Shown: positions 17,625-26,346 of the stretch, piece by piece
How positions within the stretch are numbered: position 1 is the stretch's first letter
How the letters are laid out: the number at the start of each line of letters is the position of its first letter
Assembly: GCA_965178585.1 (NCBI GenBank)
Contig: OZ238267.1
Location: 1,922,001-1,986,000 of the forward strand
DNA: 64,000 nucleotides
Source: Marifrigoribacter sp965178585
GTDB taxonomy: Bacteria; Bacteroidota; Bacteroidia; Flavobacteriales; Flavobacteriaceae
Reading direction: 5' to 3'
Position numbers and translations under genes: made by a program
Notes under the pieces: generated by a model
Told to the model about the DNA's origin: nothing
The model's database searches: none
Seen by the model: the letters and a program-made list of their open reading frames with translations, nothing else

Positions 17625-19289
17625 TTAATTCGAATTTTTAAAATACACCTTTAATTCATCTTCAAAATACATTAATGCATTTTTAACAGGAAGTGGTAAG
17701 CCACCACCTAATGCACATAATGATCCTTGCTCCAAAGTATCTAGCAAATCATTAAATAACTCTTTATCTATTTGGTAATCTTTTTCGGTTTTAGCTTTAT
17801 TTAATAACTCTTGTCCTCTTTTAGCTCCCAATCTACAAGGAAAACATTTTCCACAGCTTTCAAAAGAAGTAAATTCGAATAAATGCTCTAAGTATTCAAT
17901 CATAGGAAATTCTTCTGGGATACAAACTAATGTAGCATGTCCTAAAAGAAATCCAGCTTCAGCAAAAGATTCAAAATCTACATTTAATTCATTTATTTTA
18001 TGAACTGGAACAATTCCTCCTAAAGGACCTCCCGTATGAAACGCTTTAACAGGTGCATTAAAACCACCTCCTAAAACATTAATAACTGTATCTAATGAAG
18101 TTCCCATTTCAATTTCATAAATTCCAGGCTTATGAAAATAACCATCTAAAGAAATAAGTTTAGTTCCTTTAGACTTTTCAGTACCCATTTTAGCGTATTC
18201 TTTGCCAGACGTTTTAAAAATATAATAAAGTGCCGCTAAGGTTTCCACATTATTTACAGCTGTTGGTTTCCCAAACAAACCACTTTGAGTAGGATACGGA
18301 GGACGTATTCTAACTTCTGGTCGTTGTCCTTCTATAGAAGAAAGTAAAGCAGTTTCTTCGCCACATATGTAAGACCCTTGTGCTTGAATAATTTTAAAAT
18401 GAAAATCGAATCCACTACCTAATATATTCTCACCAGCCAACCCTAAATCTTTTAGCTTATTAATGGCATCTTGAATGATGACTGCTGAATCTGGGTACTC
18501 TGCTCGTATATACAAGATTCCCCAATTGGAATCCATAGCATATCCAGCTGTAATCATTCCATAAAGCACCATAAAGGGTTGCTTTTCCATTAAATACCTA
18601 TCTGAGTATGCTCCAGGGTCACCTTCATCTGCATTACATACTATATATCTCATATCGGCAGGAGTATCTTTCGCACTTTTAAGCTTAATACCCATTGGAA
18701 ATCCAGCGCCTCCTCTACCTCTTATCTGTGAATCTTGAATTTCTTGAAGACATTCATCTGAAGATTTATCCAATGTTTTTTGAAGTAATTTTTTTAAAAA
18801 ATCAAAACCTTCAAAATCACGAGTAAGAGCATCGACACTATGAGAAATTACACTATAACTATCGTTATGATCCATCATCTCATATTTTATAATCTGAGAT
18901 ACTTCTATGGATGATTTTTTTGAATAATTTTTACCTTTGTACTGAAAAGCTCCATTTTCATGGCACCTACCTAAACAAGTCATATTACCTATTTCTGAAG
19001 GATCTAGATGCTTCTCTAAATCATTTCTCACTTGTTCTTGAGTACCAGCACACATACAAGCAGAACCATCACAGACATATGCTTTTTTACCTTTATTTTC
19101 AGGCTTTAAAAAATCATAAAAAGTAGAAACTCCAAACGCATTTGCATTTCCTATTAAAAACTCATCTGCTAACTTTTCTAATTCTTCATTAGATAAAGTT
19201 CCTGTTTCCATAGAAAGCTCACCCATTTTGTTAAAAAGATTATTTTCAATCCCTTTTTTACTTGATAATGCTCTTAAATTTTTAGACAT
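17625..19289 (-). CDS. Formate dehydrogenase diaphorase subunit (NuoE-NuoF fusion, NADH:acceptor flavoprotein)
   Basis: 554-residue fusion protein. Residues about 1-125 are a NuoE-like domain with [2Fe-2S] ligands C73, C78, C105 and C109 (C-x4-C and C-x3-C). Residues about 150-554 are NuoF-like, with the FMN/NAD-binding GRGGAGFP (191-198), YIVCNADEGDPGAYSDR (215-231) and a C-terminal [4Fe-4S] site (C479, C482, C485, C525). The arrangement matches the beta subunit of NAD-dependent formate dehydrogenases (FdsB) and HoxF. It would take electrons from the catalytic subunit and reduce NAD+. It sits 5 bases after fdhD. Confidence 0.92.
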   Translation of the reverse strand: MSKNLRALSSKKGIENNLFNKMGELSMETGTLSNEELEKLADEFLIGNANAFGVSTFYDFLKPENKGKKAYVCDGSACMCAGTQEQVRNDLEKHLDPSEIGNMTCLGRCHENGAFQYKGKNYSKKSSIEVSQIIKYEMMDHNDSYSVISHSVDALTRDFEGFDFLKKLLQKTLDKSSDECLQEIQDSQIRGRGGAGFPMGIKLKSAKDTPADMRYIVCNADEGDPGAYSDRYLMEKQPFMVLYGMITAGYAMDSNWGILYIRAEYPDSAVIIQDAINKLKDLGLAGENILGSGFDFHFKIIQAQGSYICGEETALLSSIEGQRPEVRIRPPYPTQSGLFGKPTAVNNVETLAALYYIFKTSGKEYAKMGTEKSKGTKLISLDGYFHKPGIYEIEMGTSLDTVINVLGGGFNAPVKAFHTGGPLGGIVPVHKINELNVDFESFAEAGFLLGHATLVCIPEEFPMIEYLEHLFEFTSFESCGKCFPCRLGAKRGQELLNKAKTEKDYQIDKELFNDLLDTLEQGSLCALGGGLPLPVKNALMYFEDELKVYFKNSN

Positions 19290-19294
19290 ATATT

Positions 19295-20119
19295 TTAACT
19301 TGCTTTATTTCTAGATTTATTTACTTTGGTTCGCTGTGGATTGGAATAGCAAGTTGCTCTATGATCTCTACAGAAAGCAAACAAGGTTATTCCTAATTCC
19401 TTTGCATAATCTACAGCCAATGATGATGGAGCAGAAACTGCTGCTAAAAATGGAATTCCAGCTTTAAAGCATTTTATTACTATTTCGTATGATACACGAC
19501 CGCTTACTGTTAAAACTGAAGCTTTTTTTAATTTATCTGAAAGTATTAACTTACCTATTACTTTATCTACAGCATTGTGCCTACCTATGTCTTCCATAGC
19601 ATAAAGCAGTTCACCATCTAAAGTAAATGCAGCAGCGGCATGGGTCCCTCCAGATTGATGAAAACTATGTTGTAAATCATTCATTTTTTCAAATAAAATA
19701 TTCAAAATAGCAATATCAATTTTCTTATCATCATCTATCGTTTTCCCTAGAAATGATAATTCACCTAATTCTGTTCTACCGCAAATACCACATGAAGAGA
19801 CAGATAATAAAGACCTACTATTTGAGTATCCTTCACCCAATTCATTTTCAGGAATGGTAAGGTCAACAATTGTAACGATTCCTTCTTCGTTTTCTTTTTT
19901 AAGAATTAAATCGGGAATGTAATTTGCATTTTTTAAAATTCCTTCGGAATGCAACATACCACGGACTAAACTAATATCTTCCCCTGGTGTTCTCATGGAA
20001 ACTGTAAAAGGGTTATTATTAATATTAATTTGTAAAGCCTCTTCTACCGTAAGAGCATCAACTGCCTTTGTAGAGGATTGATTTTCAAATTTTTGAGCCT
20101 GATACTTTCTTGTTGCCAT
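19295..20119 (-). CDS. fdhD: Formate dehydrogenase accessory sulfurtransferase FdhD
   Basis: 274-residue maturation factor that passes sulfur from a cysteine desulfurase to the bis-MGD cofactor of formate dehydrogenase, without which the enzyme is inactive. The essential C-x2-C pair is visible as SSC110-GIC113-GR, together with the family segments RTPGEDISLVRGMLHSEG (43-60) and MEDIGRHNAVDKVIG (about 176-190). It is the first gene of the formate dehydrogenase operon, directly before the diaphorase gene. Confidence 0.95.
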   Translation of the reverse strand: MATRKYQAQKFENQSSTKAVDALTVEEALQININNNPFTVSMRTPGEDISLVRGMLHSEGILKNANYIPDLILKKENEEGIVTIVDLTIPENELGEGYSNSRSLLSVSSCGICGRTELGELSFLGKTIDDDKKIDIAILNILFEKMNDLQHSFHQSGGTHAAAAFTLDGELLYAMEDIGRHNAVDKVIGKLILSDKLKKASVLTVSGRVSYEIVIKCFKAGIPFLAAVSAPSSLAVDYAKELGITLFAFCRDHRATCYSNPQRTKVNKSRNKAS

Positions 20120-20195
20120 TTATAGTGTACTATATACGCAAACGAAAATACGGTAATTTTTAAATTAAACCATAGAAATAGAAAAAGCATCCTTT

Positions 20196-21557
20196 TTAAA
20201 ACTTCATAAATCGTTGGATCCAACTAAGCTTACTTTGTGTGTGTGGATAATATTTCAAGGATAATTCCATCAAATTCGATTTATCCAAAATGCTTTTATA
20301 ATGAGTAAAAGATTTAAAACCTGCTTCCCCATGGTACGATCCTATACCACTATTACCTACTCCTCCAAAGGGTAATTTTGAATTAGCAATATGCATTACT
20401 GCATCATTAACTGCTCCGCCTCCAAATGAAATTTGGTTTAATATTTTCTTTTTAATCTTATTATTGTTGGTGAAAACATAACATGCTAAAGGCTTGTGAT
20501 TTTCATTTACATATTCAATTGCACTATCCAAATCATCATAAGAAATTACAGGAAGTATAGGTCCGAATATTTCTTCTTTCATTACATCGTCATCAAGCGT
20601 AACTCCATGTAATACTGTAGGTTCAATAACCTTATCTAAAGCATTTGTTTTTCCTCCAACAAAAACTTTTCCTAAAGGAATTAGATTCGATAAACGCTCT
20701 AAATTTCTCTCATTTATAATCTGAGTATAGTTTTTATTTTCAATTGAAAATTGTTCTTTTTCAATTTCTAACTTTAACAAATCCAATAGCTCTTTCTCTA
20801 CAGATTTATGAACCAAAACATAATCTGGAGCAATACAAGTTTGACCTGCATTTAAAAATTTAGCCCAAACCATTCTTTTTACCGTCATTTTCAAATTGCA
20901 ATCCTCCGTAACAATAGCTGGGCTTTTCCCTCCTAATTCTAAAGTTACTGGTGTTAATTGTTTAGCAGCTGCTTGATAAATAATTTTTCCAACCTGTGGA
21001 CTACCAGTGAAAAATATTTTGTCAAATTTATTAGATAACAACTCCGTTGTTTCTGGAACTCCTCCTTCAATTACTTTTAAATATCGTGGGTCAAAATTTT
21101 CATTAATCAAGTTTGCCATTAAAGCACTGGTATTCGACGCCAATTCACTTGGCTTTATAATCACTGTGTTTCCAGCAGCCATAGCAGCAATAACCGGAGC
21201 TAATGTTAATTGATAAGGATAATTCCAAGCACCAATAACCAAACATACACCTAGTGGTTCTGGAATAATATAACTCTTAGCTGGAAAATTTAAAAAATTT
21301 GTTCCAACTCGTTTTACCTTAGACCACCTATACACATTCCTTTTGGCTTCTTTAATATCCTGATAAAGCAAGGCTAGCTCTGTTACATAATTATCGAATT
21401 CAGATTTTTTAAAGTCTTTGTAAATCGCTTTATTTAATTGATCTTCATTCGTTTTTAAAATGGTTTCCAATTTATTAAGTTGCTCTAAGCGAAACTTAAT
21501 ATCTTTAGTAGCGTGCGTTTTAAAAAATGCTCTTTGGTTAGAAATTATACTATTCAT
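20196..21557 (-). CDS. Aldehyde dehydrogenase family protein (class 3-like)
   Basis: 453-residue NAD(P)+-dependent aldehyde dehydrogenase. It has the general-base region LELGGKSPAIV with E207 and the catalytic cysteine C241 in NAGQTCIAPDYV; the FTGSPQVGK turn (183-191) is the cofactor-binding loop. The length of about 450 residues and the N-terminal pattern match class 3/coniferyl-aldehyde/fatty-aldehyde enzymes rather than the 480-500 residue class 1/2 type. The C-terminus is not a hydrophobic membrane tail. It lies 76 bases downstream of... nothing on its own strand except DUF6122, and upstream of fdhD by 76 bases; a functional link to formate oxidation is possible but unproven. Confidence 0.92.
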   Translation of the reverse strand: MNSIISNQRAFFKTHATKDIKFRLEQLNKLETILKTNEDQLNKAIYKDFKKSEFDNYVTELALLYQDIKEAKRNVYRWSKVKRVGTNFLNFPAKSYIIPEPLGVCLVIGAWNYPYQLTLAPVIAAMAAGNTVIIKPSELASNTSALMANLINENFDPRYLKVIEGGVPETTELLSNKFDKIFFTGSPQVGKIIYQAAAKQLTPVTLELGGKSPAIVTEDCNLKMTVKRMVWAKFLNAGQTCIAPDYVLVHKSVEKELLDLLKLEIEKEQFSIENKNYTQIINERNLERLSNLIPLGKVFVGGKTNALDKVIEPTVLHGVTLDDDVMKEEIFGPILPVISYDDLDSAIEYVNENHKPLACYVFTNNNKIKKKILNQISFGGGAVNDAVMHIANSKLPFGGVGNSGIGSYHGEAGFKSFTHYKSILDKSNLMELSLKYYPHTQSKLSWIQRFMKF

Positions 21558-21587
21558 AAGAAAAAAGTAATTATAGCTTTAAAAATA

Positions 21588-21899
21588 CTATTTAATAAAC
21601 AAACAATCTATAAAATCGGTCAACATATGAAATAATAGTCCTATGGAAATTATTCTATATTTCTTAAAGAAAAACAGAATTAAATAAACACCCATTGCAT
21701 AATAGGTGTGAAGTATATGAAAATTGATACTGCATCGATTTGGGTCATAAATAGGATCTGCCAATAAATGATCGACATCTACCAACATAGTTGCAATCAT
21801 TATTAGCCAAGCTTTTTTCCAATGATTTCTAAAAAATACCCAAGCAATTAGTCCTGGGAATAAGAAATGTAATGTATAGTGAATTAAAAATTGAAGCAT
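21588..21899 (-). CDS. DUF6122 family membrane protein
   Basis: 103-residue protein with about three or four hydrophobic helices, recognisable as DUF6122 by HYTLHFLFPGLIAWVFF, the MLVDVDHLLADPIYDPNRC segment (38-56) and the C-terminal FHMLTDFIDC. The conserved histidines and aspartates (DVDH, FHILH, FHMLTD) resemble those of metal-dependent membrane hydrolases such as YdjM/LexA-regulated families, but no function is established. It follows the carboxypeptidase-regulatory-domain gene by 3 bases and is probably cotranscribed with it. Confidence 0.8.
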   Translation of the reverse strand: MLQFLIHYTLHFLFPGLIAWVFFRNHWKKAWLIMIATMLVDVDHLLADPIYDPNRCSINFHILHTYYAMGVYLILFFFKKYRIISIGLLFHMLTDFIDCLFIK

Positions 21900-21902
21900 T
21901 AA

Positions 21903-22706
21903 TTACTCCCTTCCCCTATTCAGCACTCTATACTGCTCATAACATTCACTAATGGCATCTAATATTTGAAGATCGTTTGCAGTACGTATAAAGCTTTTTG
22001 AATAACTACAATTGTTTAATATTTCATCAATATCAACTTTTTCTAATTGCAAAACAGCCATTAATGTTTCTCTATCATATTTAGATTGCAGTAAGTTTCT
22101 TATCTCATCATCATCCTTCATTTGTCTCATTTTCTTCATCTGTTTGGGTCGCTTCCCAAATACATTGTAGAGAAAATCCGCAGGATTAAAAATAGAACTC
22201 AACACTTTAGTTACTGAACCTGGTTGCCCTTGACCTCCTTCATAACCCCCTCCAATTCCAGCAATTCTGTAGCGTTGATCATCATAAATAGGAATTAACT
22301 TTGCATCTACTTCAATATAACCAGTTAGCTCAACAGGTTTAACCACCACTTCTTCCAAGGCAATACTTAATTCTGTCATTTTAATTTTTATCTCACCAAA
22401 TTTCAACCAGTCATTAGTTACTCTTACACGAATAGATTTAAATCCTAAATATGAAAAATACAACGTATCGTTTACTTCTGCTTTCATAACAAAAGAACCT
22501 TCTTCATTAGTCAAAGTTCCTTTTACAGAATTTAAATTAACAACATGAACATTTTCCAATGCCACATTATTCGAGGCATTTAATACTTTACCATTAATTA
22601 TTGAAGATATTACAACTGTAGAATCTTGCTTTTTAGTAGTGTTTTCATCTTGTGACCATCCTAAAAAAGTCACAAAAAATAATAGGAGCAAAAAATATTT
22701 TTTCAT
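21903..22706 (-). CDS. Exported carboxypeptidase-like regulatory domain protein
   Basis: 267-residue exported protein with a signal peptide (MKKYFLLLLFFVTFLGWSQ). Residues about 35-120 form a carboxypeptidase D regulatory-like beta-sandwich (INGKVLNASNNVALENVHVV and the YFSYLGFKSIRV core) of the kind found at the front of SusC-type TonB receptors. Here it stands alone, followed by a basic helical C-terminal part of unknown fold. Homologues are common in flavobacteria with no assigned role; a periplasmic or outer-membrane-associated location is inferred. Likely cotranscribed with the downstream DUF6122 gene. Confidence 0.8.
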   Translation of the reverse strand: MKKYFLLLLFFVTFLGWSQDENTTKKQDSTVVISSIINGKVLNASNNVALENVHVVNLNSVKGTLTNEEGSFVMKAEVNDTLYFSYLGFKSIRVRVTNDWLKFGEIKIKMTELSIALEEVVVKPVELTGYIEVDAKLIPIYDDQRYRIAGIGGGYEGGQGQPGSVTKVLSSIFNPADFLYNVFGKRPKQMKKMRQMKDDDEIRNLLQSKYDRETLMAVLQLEKVDIDEILNNCSYSKSFIRTANDLQILDAISECYEQYRVLNRGRE

Positions 22707-22776
22707 AGACGACGTAAATATAATCTAATAGACTCAAATTTTAAACCAAAGTTTTAAAATAACAAAATTTTAATAT

Positions 22777-24696
22777 TTACCCTCTTCTTCTTCTACCTCC
22801 AGTTCCTGATCCTCCTGGTTTATCACTTGATCTACGACTTCTTCCTTTAAAACCAGAATTTCCACTATCTCGTCTTCCCCCATCACTTCTTCTACCTTCA
22901 CTTCTACCTCCACTTCTTCTGTCATCTCCACTTCCACGACTTCTTCTATCGTCTCTTCGATCGCCACCACCTCTTCGGTCGTCTCTTTTATCTCCGCCTC
23001 TGTCATCTCTTCTACTTCCTCTTCTGTCTCCTCCACGACTTTTAAATCCCCCTCTGTTTCCACCACGATCTCTTCCTCCGCGGTCTCTTCCACCACGCCT
23101 TCCTCTTCCAGAATCTTTCGAAATTTCTACAGAAACTCTTCTGCCTTCAAGTTCAAAGTCTTTAAAGAAATTCATCACCAATTCTTGATGTTTTGTATCG
23201 GTATTGAAAAATGAGAAACTATCTTTAACATCAACTTTATAAAGATCATCTTTATCTAGTTGCAACATATCTTTTAAGAAATCTTTCAAACTCATCCAAT
23301 CAAAATCGTCCTTCCCTCCAATGTTAATAAAGTAACGGACAGTATCTTTAGATCCTTCAGACATATCACCTTGAGAAACATTAAGATCTTTTGCCTTTTT
23401 ATAATAATTATAAAACCGTGTAAACTCAACAGAAAACACTTTTTTAATCAATTCTTCTTTTGAAAAGTCTTCTAATACTTCATTGATATTAGGAAGGTAA
23501 GCATCAATATCATGATTAATTTCTGTTTGCTTTATTTTATTTGCTAAATGAAATAATTGAACTTCACAAATTTCCATTCCTGAAGGAACTTCTTTATGAA
23601 TAAATTTCTTTTGAATAATTTTTTCAATTGCATGAATTTTTCGGCTCTCACTTTTTGAAGCAATTACCATAGAAATACCTGTTTTACCAGCTCTACCAGT
23701 ACGCCCACTTCGGTGCGTATAGGTTTCTATTTCATCTGATAATTGATAATTAATTACATGTGTAATATCATCAACATCAATTCCACGTGCAGCAACATCG
23801 GTTGCCACTAGCATTTGTATTTGTCTATTACGGAAAGATTTCATCACCAAATCACGTTGATTCTGACTTAAATCTCCGTGTAAAGCTGCTGCACTATAAC
23901 CGTCTTCTATTAATAATTCAGCCACTTTCTGTGTATCTCTTTTCGTACGACAAAAAATTACTGAAAAAATCGAAGGATTTGCATCAGCCAATCTTTTTAA
24001 AGCTTGATAACGATCTCTTGCATTAACTAAATAATATTCATGAGAAACATTTTCTGCACCCATATTCTTTCCACCTACCGTAATTTCTACAGGGTCATAC
24101 ATGAATTTTTTAGCAATTGCCGAAACTTCTCTTGGCATTGTTGCGCTAAACAACCATGTACTTTTATCATCTGGTGAATAGGAAAGTATTTCAGTAATAT
24201 CTTCATAGAACCCCATGTTCAACATTTCATCAGCCTCATCAAGAACACAATATTCAATTTTTGAAATATCGATCATTCTTCTACCGATCATATCCTTCAT
24301 TCTACCAGGTGTAGCCACAATAATTTGAGCTCCTTTTTTAATATCTCTTGCTTGGTCAGAGATACTAGAACCTCCATAAACAGCAACGACATTTAATCCT
24401 TTACAGTATTTACCGTAATTTTTAATTTCGTTGGTAATTTGTAAACAAAGTTCTCTTGTAGGAGATAATATTAGCCCTTGTGTAGTACGGCTTTCTACAT
24501 TAATTTTTTGAAGCATAGGAAATCCAAAAGCTGCTGTTTTACCAGTTCCAGTTTGTGCCAAAGAAACCATATCGGTGTCTTTTCCTAAAAGTATTGGGAT
24601 TGCTTTTTCTTGTACTTCAGATGGAGCTGTAAACCCCATATCTTCGATGGCCTTAAGAAGATTTTCTTCCAGACCTAATTCAGCAAATTTGCTCAT
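22777..24696 (-). CDS. DEAD-box RNA helicase with RGG-rich C-terminal tail
   Basis: 639-residue ATP-dependent RNA helicase of the DeaD/CshA group. Motifs are Q-motif region GFTAPSEVQEKAIP, Walker A AQTGTGKT (47-54), PTRELCLQ, DEAD (about 152-155), SAT and HRSGRTGRAG. A DbpA/CsdA-type RNA-binding domain follows (about 470-550), then a roughly 90-residue tail made almost entirely of Arg, Gly, Asp and Ser (RGG/RRD-type repeats). Such tails bind RNA non-specifically and favour cold-shock and ribosome-assembly roles. It is monocistronic, with a leader of about 100 bases carrying a short GC hairpin. Confidence 0.95.
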   Translation of the reverse strand: MSKFAELGLEENLLKAIEDMGFTAPSEVQEKAIPILLGKDTDMVSLAQTGTGKTAAFGFPMLQKINVESRTTQGLILSPTRELCLQITNEIKNYGKYCKGLNVVAVYGGSSISDQARDIKKGAQIIVATPGRMKDMIGRRMIDISKIEYCVLDEADEMLNMGFYEDITEILSYSPDDKSTWLFSATMPREVSAIAKKFMYDPVEITVGGKNMGAENVSHEYYLVNARDRYQALKRLADANPSIFSVIFCRTKRDTQKVAELLIEDGYSAAALHGDLSQNQRDLVMKSFRNRQIQMLVATDVAARGIDVDDITHVINYQLSDEIETYTHRSGRTGRAGKTGISMVIASKSESRKIHAIEKIIQKKFIHKEVPSGMEICEVQLFHLANKIKQTEINHDIDAYLPNINEVLEDFSKEELIKKVFSVEFTRFYNYYKKAKDLNVSQGDMSEGSKDTVRYFINIGGKDDFDWMSLKDFLKDMLQLDKDDLYKVDVKDSFSFFNTDTKHQELVMNFFKDFELEGRRVSVEISKDSGRGRRGGRDRGGRDRGGNRGGFKSRGGDRRGSRRDDRGGDKRDDRRGGGDRRDDRRSRGSGDDRRSGGRSEGRRSDGGRRDSGNSGFKGRSRRSSDKPGGSGTGGRRRRG

Positions 24697-24778
24697 TATA
24701 GTATTTTAATAAATTTATTTGTGTGTTGTTTTAGAAGTACGTACGACAAATAAATCCTATACTATTCCATTCAACACG

Positions 24779-24793
24779 TCCTCACCCTGAGGA
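24779..24793 (-). other. Short stable hairpin in the helicase mRNA leader
   Basis: TCCTCA (24779-24784) pairs with TGAGGA (24788-24793) around a 3-base loop, in an otherwise AT-rich leader. It lies about 5-20 bases after the predicted transcription start and 83 bases before the ATG, so it would cap the 5' end of the message. A protective or cold-responsive role is a guess. Confidence 0.35.
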
Positions 24794-24804
24794 ATTTCAA
24801 GCGG

Positions 24805-24812
24805 CAAATATA
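24805..24812 (-). promoter_or_regulatory. -7 promoter element of the DEAD-box helicase gene
   Basis: TATATTTG on the minus strand matches TAnnTTTG exactly and is followed by GCC. There is no TTTG at the -33 position. It predicts a leader of about 100 bases. Confidence 0.45.
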
Positions 24813-24828
24813 GTGTTTTATATTGAAT

Positions 24829-25407
24829 CTAAGCTTTTGATAAATATTCTATTAATAACCTTACAGCCTTACCTCTATGTCCAATTTCACTTTTTTGCTC
24901 TAAAGTCATTTCTGCAAAAGTTTTTTGAAACCCTAAAGGTTGAAAAATAGGATCGTAACCAAACCCTGAGCTTCCTTTTTTCTCTGTTGTAATCTCACCT
25001 TTACAAATACCTGTAAAAAGTTCTGTATCGTTAGATTGTGTTAGTGCAATTACTGTTTTAAAGTGTGCTTTTCGGTTTTTTTTCTGAAAGAGATTTGCTA
25101 GCAATTTATTCATATTGGCCTCAGCACCTTTTTCTGGACCTGCATACCTAGCACTATAAACACCAGGTTCATTATTAAGTTCCTCAACTTCTAATCCTGT
25201 ATCATCTGCAAAACAATCAATTCCATAATGTTCTTTTACAAAATTAGCTTTTAACAAGGCGTTTCCTTCAATAGTAGATGACGTTTCTGGAATATCATTG
25301 TGACACCCTATATCTGTCAAACTTAATAATTCAATATGATTAGGCATTAAGGCCTTAACTTCTCTCACTTTGTTTTGGTTGTGAGTAGCAAAGACTAATT
25401 TTATCAT
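24829..25407 (-). CDS. rdgB: Non-canonical purine NTP pyrophosphatase (XTP/dITP diphosphatase)
   Basis: 192-residue HAM1/RdgB-family enzyme that hydrolyses dITP, XTP and ITP to the monophosphates and keeps deaminated purines out of DNA. The N-terminal substrate motif is FATHNQNKVREV (5-16), the metal-binding core is FADDTGLEVEEL (about 66-77) and SARYAGPE, and the C-terminus has SGFGYDPIF and GHRGKAV. It is the last gene of a trmH-SRPBCC-VOC-rdgB operon, with its ATG overlapping the upstream stop by one base. Confidence 0.96.
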   Translation of the reverse strand: MIKLVFATHNQNKVREVKALMPNHIELLSLTDIGCHNDIPETSSTIEGNALLKANFVKEHYGIDCFADDTGLEVEELNNEPGVYSARYAGPEKGAEANMNKLLANLFQKKNRKAHFKTVIALTQSNDTELFTGICKGEITTEKKGSSGFGYDPIFQPLGFQKTFAEMTLEQKSEIGHRGKAVRLLIEYLSKA

Positions 25408-25781
25408 TATTTTTGAGAGTATAATGCGATTCTATTTCCTTCAGAGTCTTCAAAAACTCCCATATACCCATGATCTGGAGATATCATCGTTTTTTCTTGA
25501 AGTATTTTTCCACCTACAGCTAGAACCCTATTCAATTCTATTTGAACATCATTACTTGAAAAATATATTAATGTCCCTTTGTGACTAGGCTCATAGCTTT
25601 CTTGAAGAATTAAACTACCCATAGCTCCAGAAGCATCTTTTTTGCTAGGAAAAAAACCCATCATTACACCTCCAAAATTTTGAACGTCAATATTGATTTT
25701 AAACACCTCTTCGTAAAACTTTTTTGCTCTATCCATATCTGTTACAGCAATTTCGAACCAAGCCACCATATTTGCATCCAT
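25407..25781 (-). CDS. VOC family (glyoxalase/bleomycin-resistance-like) protein
   Basis: 124-residue cytoplasmic protein with the vicinal-oxygen-chelate pattern: WFEIAVTDMDRAKKFYEEVF (9-28) as the first beta-alpha-beta module and the C-terminal GYMGVFEDSEGNRIALYS strand pair with a metal-ligand Glu. Close relatives are annotated as predicted enzymes related to lactoylglutathione lyase, without a known substrate. It lies 9 bases after the SRPBCC gene and abuts rdgB. Confidence 0.88.
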   Translation of the reverse strand: MDANMVAWFEIAVTDMDRAKKFYEEVFKINIDVQNFGGVMMGFFPSKKDASGAMGSLILQESYEPSHKGTLIYFSSNDVQIELNRVLAVGGKILQEKTMISPDHGYMGVFEDSEGNRIALYSQK

Positions 25782-25790
25782 AAAAATCTT

Positions 25791-26315
25791 TTATTTTTCT
25801 AAATTTTCTTTTAAACTTTCTAAACCTTCCATAAAGTCTTTACCAACAGTTTTATCCATATTATAGACCAACATCATTATATTCATTGGTACTTTATTTA
25901 TTCCTGAGAAACCCCAAGTCACTTCTGTACTATCTTTTGAAACTTCTTTTACTATTAAAAAAGCATCGCTAATAGATTTCCAAGGTTTTAAAAATCGCAA
26001 CTCTGAATCAATTCTATTATTTTCAACGATATTTTTTATTTCTTGTTCACCTTCACCTACTTCTTTATTTCCCATCCATTTATTTATAAAACCAACAGTA
26101 CCATCTTCTCCAAATTGCTCTTGTTTCATGTTTGGGTCTTTCTTCTTCCAAGGCGACCAATAATCTTGATTCTTAATTAATTTTAAATAATTAAAAACTT
26201 CTGTTATAGGTTTATTAATTACAATTGAACGTTCTAAATGATACTTTTTTGGAGCTGCAAGTGCTAATATTATAATTAAGCCAAGGAATAAGAAAATAAT
26301 ATAAAGAAAAGTCAT
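25791..26315 (-). CDS. SRPBCC family (polyketide cyclase-like) protein with N-terminal membrane helix
   Basis: 174-residue protein with one N-terminal transmembrane helix (about 2-20) and a helix-grip START/SRPBCC domain beginning YHLERSIVINKPITEVFNYL. Typical features are the KNQDYWSPWKKKDPNM segment and the C-terminal long helix. The pocket would bind a hydrophobic ligand, but the ligand is unknown. It is the second gene of the trmH-rdgB operon, 31 bases after trmH. Confidence 0.85.
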   Translation of the reverse strand: MTFLYIIFLFLGLIIILALAAPKKYHLERSIVINKPITEVFNYLKLIKNQDYWSPWKKKDPNMKQEQFGEDGTVGFINKWMGNKEVGEGEQEIKNIVENNRIDSELRFLKPWKSISDAFLIVKEVSKDSTEVTWGFSGINKVPMNIMMLVYNMDKTVGKDFMEGLESLKENLEK

Positions 26316-26346
26316 CGTCTTAAATTTTATATGTTAATGGTCTAAT

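Noticed and set aside
22770..23096. Open frame encoding a Glu/Val/Thr-rich protein on the minus strand
   Set aside because: It is an out-of-frame reading of the Arg/Gly/Asp repeat tail of the DEAD-box helicase; low-complexity codons create the open frame.
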